64,000 nucleotides of DNA, taken from the NCBI RefSeq assembly GCF_000297495.1, contig NZ_ALWX01000022.1:124001-188000 (forward strand). The letters run 5' to 3'. Positions 46,036-56,445 of the stretch are shown piece after piece. Made by a program: the position numbers and the translations under genes. The notes under the pieces are model-generated. The model searched no databases. It was not told where the DNA came from and saw only the letters and a list, made by a program, of their open reading frames with translations. Position 1 is the first letter of the stretch. Each line of letters begins with the position of its first letter. This stretch comes from Janibacter hoylei PVAS-1. GTDB lineage: Bacteria > Actinomycetota > Actinomycetes > Actinomycetales > Dermatophilaceae.

Positions 46036-47154
46036 GTGAACGACTACTACGAGGATCTGGGCGTCAGCCGCGAGGCCACGCCCGAGGAGATCAAGCGGGC
46101 GTACCGCAAGCTCGCCCGCACCCTGCACCCTGACGTCAACCCCGGCCCCGAGGCGGAGGAGCAGTTCAAGCGGGTCTCGCAGGCCTACGACGTCCTCTCC
46201 GACGAGACGAAGCGCCGCCAGTACGACATGGGCGGTGACCCCTACGGCGGTGCGCACGAGGGCTTCGGTGCCGGCTTCAGCTTCAGCGACATCATGGAGC
46301 AGTTCTTCGGCCAGGCCGCGGGCGGCGGTCGTGGGCCGCGCTCGCGCTCCTCACGTGGGCAGGACGGCCTCGTGGGTCTCGAGATCGACCTCGCGACGGC
46401 GGTCTTCGGCGGCGAGCAGGACCTGACGATCGACACCGCGGCGGTGTGCGGCTCGTGCTCCGGCGACGGGGCCCAGCCCGGCACCGGTCGCCGCACGTGC
46501 GACACCTGTGGTGGACGCGGTGAGGTCCAGCAGGTGCAGCGCTCCTTCCTCGGCCAGGTGATGACGAGCCGTCCGTGCCCGACCTGCCAGGGCTTCGGCG
46601 AGGTCATCCCGAGCCCCTGCCACGAGTGCTCCGGCCAGGGCCGCGTGCGCAGCCGCCGCACGATGAAGGTGCGCATCCCCGCCGGTGTCGACACCGGCAC
46701 CCGCATCCACCTCGCCGGCGAAGGGGAAGTCGGTCCCGGTGGTGGGCCGGCCGGCGACCTCTACGTCGAGCTGCGGGTCGCCGAGCACGAGACCTTCACC
46801 CGGCGCGGCGACGACCTGCACGCATCGGTCGCGGTACCGATGACGGCAGCCGCCCTCGGCGTGACGATGAGCTTTGCCACCCTCGACGGCGAGCAGGAGA
46901 TCACCATCAAGCGGGGCACCCAGCCCGGCGACACGATCGTCCTGCCCGGGCTCGGCGTGACCCATCTGCGGCACGAAGGGCGTGGCGACCTCGTCATCCA
47001 CGTCGACGTGCGCACCCCGACCAAGCTCGATGCCGAGCAGGAGCAGCTGCTGCGCGACCTCGCGCGGCTGCGTGACGAGGAGCAGCCCGACGGCGAGCTC
47101 CACGACGTCGACTCCGGCTTCGTCGGACGCCTGCGGCACGCCTTCAAGCGCTGA
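46036..47154 (+). CDS. dnaJ: Chaperone DnaJ (Hsp40)
   Basis: DnaK co-chaperone, 372 residues. The J domain starts [20 protein letters not shown] with HPD in [15 protein letters not shown]-rich stretch follows, then four CxxCxGxG zinc repeats: [24 protein letters not shown] and CHECSGQG. The two C-terminal peptide-binding domains come last. The GTG at 46036 begins the J domain exactly, so upstream reading is unlikely. This is the hrcA-linked DnaJ2 of actinobacteria (a second dnaJ is usually in the dnaK operon, not seen here). Heat regulation through CIRCE is expected. Confidence 0.96.
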   Translation: MNDYYEDLGVSREATPEEIKRAYRKLARTLHPDVNPGPEAEEQFKRVSQAYDVLSDETKRRQYDMGGDPYGGAHEGFGAGFSFSDIMEQFFGQAAGGGRGPRSRSSRGQDGLVGLEIDLATAVFGGEQDLTIDTAAVCGSCSGDGAQPGTGRRTCDTCGGRGEVQQVQRSFLGQVMTSRPCPTCQGFGEVIPSPCHECSGQGRVRSRRTMKVRIPAGVDTGTRIHLAGEGEVGPGGGPAGDLYVELRVAEHETFTRRGDDLHASVAVPMTAAALGVTMSFATLDGEQEITIKRGTQPGDTIVLPGLGVTHLRHEGRGDLVIHVDVRTPTKLDAEQEQLLRDLARLRDEEQPDGELHDVDSGFVGRLRHAFKR

Positions 47155-47172
47155 CGGCCCGGACGCCGCGCG

Positions 47173-47952
47173 ATGTTGCGCCGCTTCGTCGGCCTCGACG
47201 GCACACCGCAGGCGTCGGCGGCGCTCGAGACGTCGCTGCGCACCACCCCTGAGCAGCTCGGGCCGGTGCGCGCCCGGCACACCGTGCCCGCCGCCTCGCG
47301 TCCCGTGGCGGCCCTGCTCGCGGTCGTCGGGGTCGTGGTGGTCCTGGCCGTCGCGACCGCGACCGTGCTCGTGGTGCTCGGCGCGCTGCCGGCGGCCGCC
47401 GTCCTGTGCCCTCTGGCCATCGGGGTGGCCGTGGCCGTGCTCGTCGGGGTGGGTCTCGCGGCCACCCACGACAGCCGGGGCATCGAGGTGCGCGCCCACG
47501 GCCTGATCGTCGGCTCGCGCCCGGTCCCCTTCGCGACGATGGACCCCGGCCGCATGGTGTGGGCGACGTCCGCCCGGGCTGCCCGCTCCGTCGTCACGCT
47601 CGCCCGGCGCCGCCGGGTGGCCGGCGGGGAGTGCCTGCTGCTCAACGGCACCGACGGGCCCGACGCCGTCGACGACTGGCGAGGCCTCGGGGGCAGGTAC
47701 GACCCGTTGCCGCGGGCCCCGCGGCTGGACACCCCCTTCGTCTGGTGGGCGCTCGGCCCGCGCGACGTCGGCGCCTTCGTCCGTGACCTCGAGGCGGCGA
47801 TGGTCGCCGACGGCTACCCCGTGCACGGGCTCGCCGACCACCTGGCGCGGCACCGGACCGACGTGCCGGCCGGTCGCGAGGCCCTCCCGCGCCGGGCGCC
47901 GCACGACCCGCCGCTGTGGCGGGCCCGACCAGGGGCAGGATTGGGGCCATGA
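47173..47952 (+). CDS. Uncharacterised two-helix membrane protein, paralogue A
   Basis: A 259-residue protein of no family I can name. It has a short N-tail and two hydrophobic helices (about 43-65 and 70-95). A cytoplasmic or exposed domain follows, with RPVPFATMDPGRMVWATSAR and, near the end, TPFVWWALGPRDVGAFVRDL then EAAMVADGYPVHGLADHL. The same blocks recur in the gene at 48686-49471, so the two are paralogues flanking rsmE. The stop overlaps the rsmE start (ATGA), and dnaJ ends 18 nt upstream, so it lies in the hrcA-dnaJ-rsmE transcript. Confidence 0.78.
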   Translation: MLRRFVGLDGTPQASAALETSLRTTPEQLGPVRARHTVPAASRPVAALLAVVGVVVVLAVATATVLVVLGALPAAAVLCPLAIGVAVAVLVGVGLAATHDSRGIEVRAHGLIVGSRPVPFATMDPGRMVWATSARAARSVVTLARRRRVAGGECLLLNGTDGPDAVDDWRGLGGRYDPLPRAPRLDTPFVWWALGPRDVGAFVRDLEAAMVADGYPVHGLADHLARHRTDVPAGREALPRRAPHDPPLWRARPGAGLGP

Positions 47953-48689
47953 CCGCACCACTCTTCGTCGTCGACCCCGGTGCCCTCGACCGTCTCGGGG
48001 TCGCCGACGTCGTCGACCTCACCGGGCCGGAGGCCCACCACGCCGCGGCCGTCGTGCGGCTCGCGGTGGGGGAGCACGTGCTCGTCGCCGACCGGCAGGG
48101 CGCCCGCGTGCTCACCGAGGTCACCGAGGTCGCCCGAGAGCTGGTGCGGCTGCGGGTGCTCCAGCGCGCCGACGAGCCGGAGCCTTCCCTCCGCCTGACG
48201 CTCGTGCAGGCCCTGGCCAAGGACGGGCGGGACGAGGACGCCGTCGAGGCCGCCACCGAGCTCGGCGTCGACACCGTCGTCCCGTGGCAGGCCGACCGGT
48301 CGATCGTGCGGTGGAAGGGCCCCAAGGTCGACAAGGGCCTGCGCAAGTGGGCCAATGTCGTCGAGCGGGCCGCGAAGCAGTCGCGGCGCGGCCGGTGGCC
48401 CCAGGTCGACGGGCTCGTCACGAGCTCCGCCCTCGCCCAGCGCTGCGCGGGCGCGACGACCTTCGTGCTGCACGAGGACGCGACGACCCCGCTGGCCACC
48501 GCGCCGCTCCCGGACTCCGGCGAGGTCTTGCTCGTCGTCGGGCCCGAAGGGGGGATCTCGCCCCAGGAGCTCGAGGCCTTCGTCGCCGCTGGCGCCACGC
48601 CCGTGCGGCTGGGGGCGCAGGTCCTGCGCGCCTCGACCGCCGGGCCGGCCGCCATCGCGGTCATCAGCGCACGAGGCCGCTGGACGTGA
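47949..48689 (+). CDS. rsmE: 16S rRNA (uracil-1498-N3)-methyltransferase RsmE
   Basis: Methylates U1498 of 16S rRNA; SPOUT-class enzyme with trefoil knot, 246 residues. The N-terminal PUA-like domain contains LTGPEAHHAAAVVRLAVGEH. The conserved catalytic-domain blocks are LVQALAKDGRDEDAVEAATE, VVERAAKQSRRGRWPQV, LLVVGPEGGISPQELEAFVA and RLGAQVLRASTAGPAAIAVI. This matches the well-known dnaJ-rsmE order. Both ends overlap the flanking paralogous membrane-protein genes by four bases (ATGA and GTGA), so the three are tightly coupled. Confidence 0.95.
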   Translation: MTAPLFVVDPGALDRLGVADVVDLTGPEAHHAAAVVRLAVGEHVLVADRQGARVLTEVTEVARELVRLRVLQRADEPEPSLRLTLVQALAKDGRDEDAVEAATELGVDTVVPWQADRSIVRWKGPKVDKGLRKWANVVERAAKQSRRGRWPQVDGLVTSSALAQRCAGATTFVLHEDATTPLATAPLPDSGEVLLVVGPEGGISPQELEAFVAAGATPVRLGAQVLRASTAGPAAIAVISARGRWT

Positions 48690-49471
48690 CGCGCCAGTAC
48701 TACGCCTGGGCCGGCGGGACCCCGGACGACCACGCCGCGCTGGCCCGCATGTCAGCTGCCGGCCCGGCCGACATGGGGCCGCTGCTCGCGTCCTTCCGGG
48801 GCGGGGTCGGCGCCCGGGCCCTGGGGCGCTCGCTCGCCCTCCTCGCGCTCGTCTGCGTCGGGCTCGGCGCGATGGTGGCCGGGCTCGCCCCCGGCGGGCC
48901 CTCGCTCGCGCTCGTCGTCGGGGCGTGGTGCGTCGCGGCCGCGGTGTACCTCCCGGCCATGCTCGTCGTCCACCTGGCCGCCCGCCGCACCCGGCAGGAC
49001 GTCCACCGCCACGGGCTCGTCGTCCGCGGCCCGGGGAGTCGGGCCGAGGCGCTGCCCTGGGAGTCGATGGACCCCGGCCGCATCTTCATCGCGACGAGCG
49101 TCCGCGCGATGACGCGGATGCCGCTCGCCCTGCCCCGCCAGCAGGCGGTCCTGCCCCCGGGCGTCGTCGTCAACGCCTGGACCGACCGCCCACTCGGGTC
49201 GCTGCCGGTCGCCGAGGCGCTCTCCCAGGGGTACCGGTACCAACCGGCTCCCACCGACAGCCCCTTCGGCTGGTGGCAGCTCGGGCCGAGCGACCCGCGA
49301 GCCTTCCTCCAGGCGGTCGAGGCGGCGATGGTCGCCGACGGCTACCCCGCGGCGGGACTGACCCCCTTCGTCCTCGCCCGCAGGGTGCGTGCCGGTGACC
49401 TGCGCCGCGCCCCTGAGCTGCAGCGGGAGCGGGCCCTCGTCGACCCGGTCGTGGGGCTGCCGCAGGGCTGA
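48686..49471 (+). CDS. Uncharacterised two-helix membrane protein, paralogue B
   Basis: A 261-residue protein with two hydrophobic helices (about 46-70 and 75-97). LPWESMDPGRIFIATSVRAM comes next, then DSPFGWWQLGPSDPRAFLQA followed by VEAAMVADGYPAAGL. These match paralogue A (47173-47952) block for block, including MDPGR, the WWxLGPxDxxAF motif and EAAMVADGYP, while the N-terminal 40 residues differ. GTG start inside the rsmE stop (GTGA). I know no function; duplicated genes around rsmE suggest tandem duplication with the methyltransferase left between. phoH follows after 50 bp. Confidence 0.78.
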   Translation: MTRQYYAWAGGTPDDHAALARMSAAGPADMGPLLASFRGGVGARALGRSLALLALVCVGLGAMVAGLAPGGPSLALVVGAWCVAAAVYLPAMLVVHLAARRTRQDVHRHGLVVRGPGSRAEALPWESMDPGRIFIATSVRAMTRMPLALPRQQAVLPPGVVVNAWTDRPLGSLPVAEALSQGYRYQPAPTDSPFGWWQLGPSDPRAFLQAVEAAMVADGYPAAGLTPFVLARRVRAGDLRRAPELQRERALVDPVVGLPQG

Positions 49472-49521
49472 GGCCGATCCGGTCGTCCCGGCGCGGCGCC
49501 GCCCGTAGAATCGGCGGCACG

Positions 49522-50574
49522 ATGCCTCCATCAGACCAGCCCGACCTGCGCGCCCTCGACGCGATCTCCGACGACCCGCGCGCCACCGCGCACGAGCGCG
49601 GCACCCGCTCCCGGCAGACGATCGTCCTGCCGGACAACGTGCCGATGGTCAACATCCTCGGTCCGACGGACGAGCTCCTGCGGACCATGGAGCGCGCCTT
49701 CCCCAAGACCGAGATCCTCGTGCGCGGCAACGAGTTCCGCCTCGAGGGGCCGACCGAGGACCTCGCGATCATCGACCGTCTCCTCGACGAGGTCATGGAG
49801 ATCGTCGAGGCCGGCCAGCCGCTCAACCGCGATGCCATCGAGCGCTCGATCACCATGCTGCGGGGGCAGACCCGGGAGCGGCCCGCTGACGTGCTGACGA
49901 TGAACATCGTCTCCAACCGCGGCCGCACCATCCGGCCCAAGACCCTCGGGCAGAAGCACTACGTCGACGCCATCGGCGACAACACGGTGATCTTCGGCAT
50001 CGGGCCGGCCGGCACCGGCAAGACCTACCTGGCGATGGCCAAGGCGGTCGCGGCACTGCAGGCCAAGGAGGTCAGCCGGATCATCCTCACCAGGCCCGCG
50101 GTCGAGGCCGGCGAAAAGCTCGGCTTCCTCCCGGGCACCCTCGGCGACAAGATCGACCCCTACCTGCGGCCGCTCTACGACGCCCTGCACGACATGATCG
50201 ACCCCGACTCGATCCCGCGGCTCATGGCCGCCGGCACCATCGAGGTCGCCCCCCTGGCCTTCATGCGCGGCCGCACCCTCAACGACTCCTTCATCATCCT
50301 CGACGAGGCGCAGAACACCTCGCCCGAGCAGATGAAGATGTTCCTCACCCGCCTCGGCTTCGGCTCGAAGATGGTCGTCACCGGCGACACGAGCCAGGTC
50401 GACCTGCCCGGCGGGATGGAGTCCGGCCTCAAGGTCGTCCAGCGCATCCTCACCGACATCGAGGGCGTCCACTTCGCCCACCTCGACGCCTCCGACGTCG
50501 TCCGCCACCGGCTCGTCGGGGAGATCGTCGGGGCCTACGACCGATACGACGCGACGAAGGGGCAGCGCCGATGA
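49522..50574 (+). CDS. phoH: PhoH-like ATPase
   Basis: Cytoplasmic PhoH/YbeZ-type ATPase with presumed RNA-related role, 350 residues. Walker A is [20 protein letters not shown], Walker [21 protein letters not shown], followed by [20 protein letters not shown]. The N-terminal [15 protein letters not shown] is the KH-like region. It is coupled to ybeY through an ATGA overlap, the widespread phoH-ybeY-CNNM-era arrangement, which ties it to rRNA processing. A TAGAAT box at 49506-49511 lies 10 nt before the ATG, so there may be an internal promoter. Confidence 0.95.
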   Translation: MPPSDQPDLRALDAISDDPRATAHERGTRSRQTIVLPDNVPMVNILGPTDELLRTMERAFPKTEILVRGNEFRLEGPTEDLAIIDRLLDEVMEIVEAGQPLNRDAIERSITMLRGQTRERPADVLTMNIVSNRGRTIRPKTLGQKHYVDAIGDNTVIFGIGPAGTGKTYLAMAKAVAALQAKEVSRIILTRPAVEAGEKLGFLPGTLGDKIDPYLRPLYDALHDMIDPDSIPRLMAAGTIEVAPLAFMRGRTLNDSFIILDEAQNTSPEQMKMFLTRLGFGSKMVVTGDTSQVDLPGGMESGLKVVQRILTDIEGVHFAHLDASDVVRHRLVGEIVGAYDRYDATKGQRR

Positions 50575-51041
50575 GCATCGACGTGCTCAACGAGACCGAC
50601 CACGACGTCGACGAGGTCGAGTTCGTCGACCTCAGCCGCTACGTGCTCGAGCAGATGCGCGTGCACCCGCAGGCCGAGCTGTGCATCCGCTTCGTCGACG
50701 AGGCGACGATGACCGTCCTGCACGAGCAGTGGATGGACCTCGCCGGCCCGACCGACGTCATGAGCTTCCCGATGGACGAGCTGCGGCCCGGTCGCGAGGG
50801 CGAGACCTCCGCCGAGGGGGTCCTCGGCGACATCGTCGTGTGCCCGTCGGTCGCGGAGCGGCAGGCCGCCGCAGCGGGCCACGCCGCCATCGAGGAGATG
50901 CTCCTGCTGACGACGCACGGGATCCTCCACCTGCTCGGCTACGACCACGCGGAGCCCGACGAGGAAAAGGAGATGTTCGAGCTGCAACGCCAGCTGCTGC
51001 TCACCTTCCTCGCCGGCCGCGGCCGGGAGGCCCAGGGGTGA
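50571..51041 (+). CDS. ybeY: Endoribonuclease YbeY
   Basis: Zn-dependent RNase for 16S rRNA 3' maturation and 70S quality control, 156 residues. The metal motif [11 protein letters not shown] (HxxxHxxGYDH) is intact, followed by [16 protein letters not shown]. The conserved [11 protein letters not shown] and [14 protein letters not shown] are present. Starts inside the phoH stop (ATGA) and ends inside the next start (GTGA), so it is translated as part of a coupled chain. Confidence 0.95.
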   Translation: MSIDVLNETDHDVDEVEFVDLSRYVLEQMRVHPQAELCIRFVDEATMTVLHEQWMDLAGPTDVMSFPMDELRPGREGETSAEGVLGDIVVCPSVAERQAAAAGHAAIEEMLLLTTHGILHLLGYDHAEPDEEKEMFELQRQLLLTFLAGRGREAQG

Positions 51042-52327
51042 CCACCCTGATCATCGGCGCGGTCGTCGCGATCGTCGCCGCCTTCGTCCTCACCCTCGTC
51101 GACGCCGCCATCGGCTCGGCCTCCCGCGTCGCCGCGGAGGAGGCCGACAGCGCGGGACGAAGGGGGGCACCCGCCCTGCGCCAGATCCTCGCCGACAGCG
51201 CGGGACCGATCTCCGTCATCGCCTTCCTCCGGGCCATCGCCGAGGCGAGCGCGGCCGTGCTCATCACCCTCGTCGTCGTCGGGCAGGTCGAGCGGACCTG
51301 GGTCGCGCTGCTCGTCTCCGCCGGGATCATGGTCGTCGTCACCTTCGTCCTCGTCGGGGTCTCCCCACGGACCCTCGGGCAGCAGCACAGCACGCCGATC
51401 GCGCTCGCCGCGGCGCCCGCGGTCATCGGGCTGCGTCGCGTGCTGGGCCCCTTCGCCCGGCTGCTCGTCACCTTCGGCAACGCGGTGACGCCGGGGCGCG
51501 GCTACCGCGACGGGCCCTTCCGCTCCGAGGCCGAGCTGCGCGACCTGCTCGACCTCGCGGGGGAGTCCGCGCTCATCGAGGACGAGGAGCGCGACATGCT
51601 CCACTCGGTCTTCGAGCTCGGCGACACCATGGCCAGCGAGGTCATGGTCCCGCGCACCGACATGATCACTATCGAGTCGGACAAGCCGGCGCGCAAGGGG
51701 CTCAACCTCTTCATCCGCTCCGGCTTCTCCCGCGTCCCCGTCGTGGGGGAGTCGAGCGACGACATCGTCGGCCTGCTCTACCTCAAGGACGTCGTGCGCC
51801 GCCTGCTGGCCGACGAGACGAGCCGTGATCTGCCGGTCTCGCAGTTCATGCGGCCGGCTCCCTTCGTCCCCGAGAGCAAGCCCGTCGACCACCTGCTGCG
51901 CGAGATGCAGCGCGACCAGATCCACGCCGCGATCGTCGTCGACGAGTACGGCGGCACTGCCGGCCTGGTGACGATCGAGGACATCCTCGAGGAGATCGTC
52001 GGCGAGATCACCGATGAGTACGACCGCGAGGGGCCCGGTGTCGAGGAGCTCGACGACGGCCGATACCGGGTGCCGGCGGGGCTGCACGTCGACGACCTCG
52101 CCGAGCTGCTCGACGTCGACCTCGAGGACGAGGAGGTCGACACCGTCGGTGGCCTCATCGGCAAGATCACCGGCCGGGTGCCGATCGTCGGCACGACCTG
52201 CGAGGTCGCCGGCCTGCGGCTCACGGCTGAGAAGATGTCCGGACGACAGCACCGGATCGCGACCGTCATCGTCGAGAGGACGGCACCGGTGCGCGACGGG
52301 CACGAGCACGAGGAGGTCGACGCATGA
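51038..52327 (+). CDS. CNNM/CorC-HlyC family membrane protein
   Basis: Hemolysin-C/CorC-like transporter-associated protein, 429 residues, probable Mg2+/Co2+ efflux. An N-terminal DUF21/CNNM transmembrane domain (three to four helices, about 1-150) is followed by two CBS domains. The region [20 protein letters not shown] marks CBS1, and [20 protein letters not shown] with [14 protein letters not shown] marks CBS2. A C-terminal CorC domain comes last ([28 protein letters not shown]). The GTG at 51038 overlaps the ybeY stop and the TGA overlaps the era ATG. Longer upstream reading runs over ybeY and is not conserved. Confidence 0.92.
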   Translation: MTTLIIGAVVAIVAAFVLTLVDAAIGSASRVAAEEADSAGRRGAPALRQILADSAGPISVIAFLRAIAEASAAVLITLVVVGQVERTWVALLVSAGIMVVVTFVLVGVSPRTLGQQHSTPIALAAAPAVIGLRRVLGPFARLLVTFGNAVTPGRGYRDGPFRSEAELRDLLDLAGESALIEDEERDMLHSVFELGDTMASEVMVPRTDMITIESDKPARKGLNLFIRSGFSRVPVVGESSDDIVGLLYLKDVVRRLLADETSRDLPVSQFMRPAPFVPESKPVDHLLREMQRDQIHAAIVVDEYGGTAGLVTIEDILEEIVGEITDEYDREGPGVEELDDGRYRVPAGLHVDDLAELLDVDLEDEEVDTVGGLIGKITGRVPIVGTTCEVAGLRLTAEKMSGRQHRIATVIVERTAPVRDGHEHEEVDA

Positions 52328-53247
52328 CCGACGAGACCCAGTGGCGGGCGGGCTTCGCCTGCCTGGTGGGCCGGCCCAATGCCGGCAAGTCGACGCTGAC
52401 CAATGCGCTCGTCGGCGACAAGGTCGCCATCACCTCGAGCAAGCCTCAGACGACGCGGCACACGATCCGTGGCATCGTCACGCGCGAGCACCAGCAGCTC
52501 GTGCTCGTCGACACGCCGGGCCTGCACAAGCCCCGCACCCTGCTCGGCGAGCGGCTCAACGACCTCGTCCGCGAGACCTTGCTCGAGGTCGACGTCATCG
52601 GCTTCTGCATGCCCGCCGACCAGCGGATCGGCCCCGGCGACACCTACATCGCCAAGGACCTCGCCGAGCTGCAGCGGGCCAAGCGGGTGCCGGTCGTCGC
52701 CATCGCGACGAAGGCCGACGCGGTCGACCGCGAGCGCCTCGCCGAGCACCTCATCGCCATCGACCAGCTCGGCGACTGGGCCGCCATCGTCCCGTGCTCC
52801 GCGGTCCGTGGGGACCAGGTCGACGACGTGCTCGCCGTGCTGGGTGGCTACCTGCCGCCCTCGCCCGCGCCGCTCTACCCCGTCGACCAGGTGAGCGACG
52901 AGGACGACGAGAAGATGATCGCCGAGCTCGTGCGCGAGGCCGCCCTCGAAGGGGTCCGCGACGAGCTCCCGCACAGCCTGGCCGTCGTCGTCGAGGAGCT
53001 CGTCCCGCGCGAGGGTCGACCCGACGACGATCCGATGCTCGACGTGCGGGTCAACGTCTTCGTCGAGCGGGACAGCCAGAAGGCGATCATCATCGGTCGC
53101 GGTGGCTCACGACTGCGCGAGGTCGGGACGACCGCGCGGGTCGGGATCGAGGAGCTGCTCGGTCAGAAGGTCTTCCTCGACCTGCACGTCAAGGTGGCCA
53201 AGGACTGGCAGCGCGACCCCAAGCAGCTGCAGCGCCTCGGCTTCTGA
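52324..53247 (+). CDS. era: GTPase Era
   Basis: Essential Ras-like GTPase binding the 3' end of 16S rRNA during 30S assembly, 307 residues. G1 GRPNAGKSTLTNALVG, G2 with SSKPQTTRHTIRG, G3 DTPGLHKP, G4 TKAD. A C-terminal KH domain contains IIIGRGGSRLREVGTTARVG, the RNA-binding GxxG loop. It overlaps the CNNM gene by ATGA, ending the coupled phoH-ybeY-CNNM-era block. No terminator hairpin is obvious before the next gene's region. Confidence 0.97.
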   Translation: MTDETQWRAGFACLVGRPNAGKSTLTNALVGDKVAITSSKPQTTRHTIRGIVTREHQQLVLVDTPGLHKPRTLLGERLNDLVRETLLEVDVIGFCMPADQRIGPGDTYIAKDLAELQRAKRVPVVAIATKADAVDRERLAEHLIAIDQLGDWAAIVPCSAVRGDQVDDVLAVLGGYLPPSPAPLYPVDQVSDEDDEKMIAELVREAALEGVRDELPHSLAVVVEELVPREGRPDDDPMLDVRVNVFVERDSQKAIIIGRGGSRLREVGTTARVGIEELLGQKVFLDLHVKVAKDWQRDPKQLQRLGF

Positions 53248-53308
53248 GGTCACGACTCGGTCACAGGCATTTGGGCTCCGGGTGCGCTTTGGGTCAAAGT
53301 GAGTGGCT

Positions 53309-53324
53309 GGGCAGCATGCTGCCC
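53309..53324. promoter_or_regulatory. 16-bp perfect palindrome in the leader of the BCCT gene
   Basis: GGGCAGCATGCTGCCC lies 72 bp before the transporter start. The 148 bp between era and this gene contain no ORF. Downstream of the palindrome, 53324-53370 has CGCTAAC and GGGAGGAGCGG elements that loosely recall a structured leader. It may be an operator, a terminator of era or part of a riboswitch; unresolved. Confidence 0.4.
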
Positions 53325-53395
53325 GCTAACGCCACCGACTCTGACTTGGGAGGAGCGGCCCGGGCGGCTCCAGCGATGTCCGGGTCGGACGACAC

Positions 53396-55240
53396 GTGAC
53401 TGCACCTACGCAACCGCCACCCTCTGGCAAGAACGCCCCGCCGCGCGACACCCGTCGGGTGGACCACCCGGCCCTCGAGCCGCGCATCCTGCGCAAGCAG
53501 GACAAGCTGGGCATCGACTGGATCGTCTTCGGCATCACCGCCGTGCTGTCCGTCGCCTTCGTCCTGTGGGGTGTCATCAGCACCTCGTCGCTGTCCAGCG
53601 CCTCGGAGAGCGGACTCGACTGGGTCGTGACCAACACCGGCTGGCTCTTCGCTCTGGCCTCGACCGGCTTCGTCTTCTTCGTCATCTGGCTGGCCGCCAG
53701 CAAGTACGGCAACATCCCCCTGGGCGCCGACGGCGAGGAGCCGGAGTTCCGCACCATCTCGTGGATCGCGATGATGTTCTCGGCCGGCATGGGCATCGGC
53801 CTGATGTTCTGGGGTGCCGCCGAGCCGCTCGCGCACTACCTCACGCCGCCGCCCGGCACCGGTGAGGCGGGCAACGACAGCTCGACGCGTACCGCGATGG
53901 CGACGACCCTCTTCCACTGGACGCTCCACCCCTGGGCGATCTACACCGTCGCGGGTCTGGCCATCGGCTACGGCGTCTTCCGCAAGGGTCGCGGCCTGAC
54001 GATCAGTGCGGTCTTCGAGCCGCTCATCGGCAAGCGCCAGGTCAACGGTCCGGTGGGCAAGGTCATCGACATCTTCGCCATCTTCGCCACGCTCTTCGGC
54101 TCCGCGACCTCGCTCGGCCTCGGTGCCCTGCAGATCGCCTCCGGCGCCAAGATCGTCGGCTGGGCCGACGACGTGACCAACACGGTCCTCGTCCTCATCA
54201 TCGTCGTGCTGACGATCTGCTTCATCTTCTCGGCCGTCTCCGGTGTCGAAAAGGGCATCCAGTGGCTGTCCAACACCAACATGGTGCTGGCCTTCGTCTT
54301 GGCCGCCTTCGTCTTCGTCGTCGGCCCGACGATCTTCATCCTCAACCTCGTCCCGACCTCGCTCGGGACCTACATGCAGCACCTCATGGAGTACGCCGCG
54401 CGGACCAACGCGCAGGGCGAGTCCGGCATCAAGGGGTGGCTGTCCGGCTGGACGATCTTCTACTGGGCGTGGTGGGTCAGCTGGACCCCCTTCGTCGGCA
54501 TGTTCATCGCCCGCATCTCGCGGGGGCGCACCATCCGTGAGTTCGTCACCGGCGTGCTCCTCGTCCCGAGCACCGTCAGCCTCGTGTGGTTCGCGATCTT
54601 CGGTGGTGCCGCGATCAAGGCGCAGGAGATGGGCGCGACGCTCGACAAGTTCGGCGACGGCGAGGAGAGCACGCTCTTCGCGCTGCTCGACTCGATGCCG
54701 TGGGCCGGGGTCACCTCGATCCTCGTCATGGTGCTCGTCGCGATCTTCTTCGTGTCCGGCGCCGATGCCGCCTCGATCGTCATGGGTTCGCTCAGCGAGC
54801 GCGGCACCCTCGAGCCCAACAGGTTCACCGTGATCTTCTGGGGTGTGGCCACCGGTGCCGTGGCCGCGATCATGCTGACGATCGGCGGCGAGGACTCGCT
54901 GACCGGTCTGCAGCAGATCACGATCATCGCGGCCCTGCCCTTCGTGCTCATCATGATCGGCATGGCGGTCGCGCTCGTGAAGGACCTGCAGTCCGACCCG
55001 ATGGCGGTGCGGCGCGCCTACGCCGTCGAGGCCCTCAAGCAGGCCGTCGTCGCGGGTGTCAAGGAGCACGGGGACGACTTCGTCCTGTCGATCGACCACG
55101 CCGAGCCCGGCGAGGGCATCGACCGGGACAAGGTGCTGCACGCCAGCAACGGTGGCTCGGCGACGGCCACCGAGCAGGGAGAGGCAGCCACCGAGCAGGC
55201 AGAGACGGACCCGCGGCCGGGCGAGACGCCGACCGCCTGA
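53396..55240 (+). CDS. BCCT-family glycine betaine/choline-type transporter
   Basis: Sodium- or proton-coupled osmoprotectant importer, 614 residues, 12 helices. Conserved blocks: DWIVFGITAVLSVAFVLWGV, the helix-3 region ISWIAMMFSAGMGIGLMFWG with the GxGIG motif, HPWAIYTVAGLAIGYGVFRK, and the substrate box YWAWWVSWTPFVGMFIARIS with the Trp cluster that binds trimethylammonium. Charged N- and C-terminal tails (about 40 and 75 residues) are of the kind that sense ionic strength in BetP; the C-tail is acidic (TEQGEAATEQAETDPRPGET). GTG start; a GTG-proximal ribosome site is not evident. A hairpin follows the stop. Confidence 0.93.
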   Translation: MTAPTQPPPSGKNAPPRDTRRVDHPALEPRILRKQDKLGIDWIVFGITAVLSVAFVLWGVISTSSLSSASESGLDWVVTNTGWLFALASTGFVFFVIWLAASKYGNIPLGADGEEPEFRTISWIAMMFSAGMGIGLMFWGAAEPLAHYLTPPPGTGEAGNDSSTRTAMATTLFHWTLHPWAIYTVAGLAIGYGVFRKGRGLTISAVFEPLIGKRQVNGPVGKVIDIFAIFATLFGSATSLGLGALQIASGAKIVGWADDVTNTVLVLIIVVLTICFIFSAVSGVEKGIQWLSNTNMVLAFVLAAFVFVVGPTIFILNLVPTSLGTYMQHLMEYAARTNAQGESGIKGWLSGWTIFYWAWWVSWTPFVGMFIARISRGRTIREFVTGVLLVPSTVSLVWFAIFGGAAIKAQEMGATLDKFGDGEESTLFALLDSMPWAGVTSILVMVLVAIFFVSGADAASIVMGSLSERGTLEPNRFTVIFWGVATGAVAAIMLTIGGEDSLTGLQQITIIAALPFVLIMIGMAVALVKDLQSDPMAVRRAYAVEALKQAVVAGVKEHGDDFVLSIDHAEPGEGIDRDKVLHASNGGSATATEQGEAATEQAETDPRPGETPTA

Positions 55241-56347
<1,107 letters not shown>

Positions 56348-56392
56348 CGGCGCCTCGTCCCACCCGTCACCCGATTCTCGGGTCACCCGATG

Positions 56393-56437
56393 AACCCCGG
56401 CTTCGCAAGGGTTTGGTACTCCTGCGAAGCCGGGGTT
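56393..56437. terminator. Bidirectional terminator between asd and the nitrilase cluster
   Basis: AACCCCGGCTTCGCA and TGCGAAGCCGGGGTT form a 15-bp perfect stem with a 15-nt loop. It lies between convergent asd (+) and the glycosyltransferase (-), with T-rich sequence on the asd side, so it can end both transcripts. Confidence 0.8.
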
Positions 56438-56445
56438 TCTCTTGC

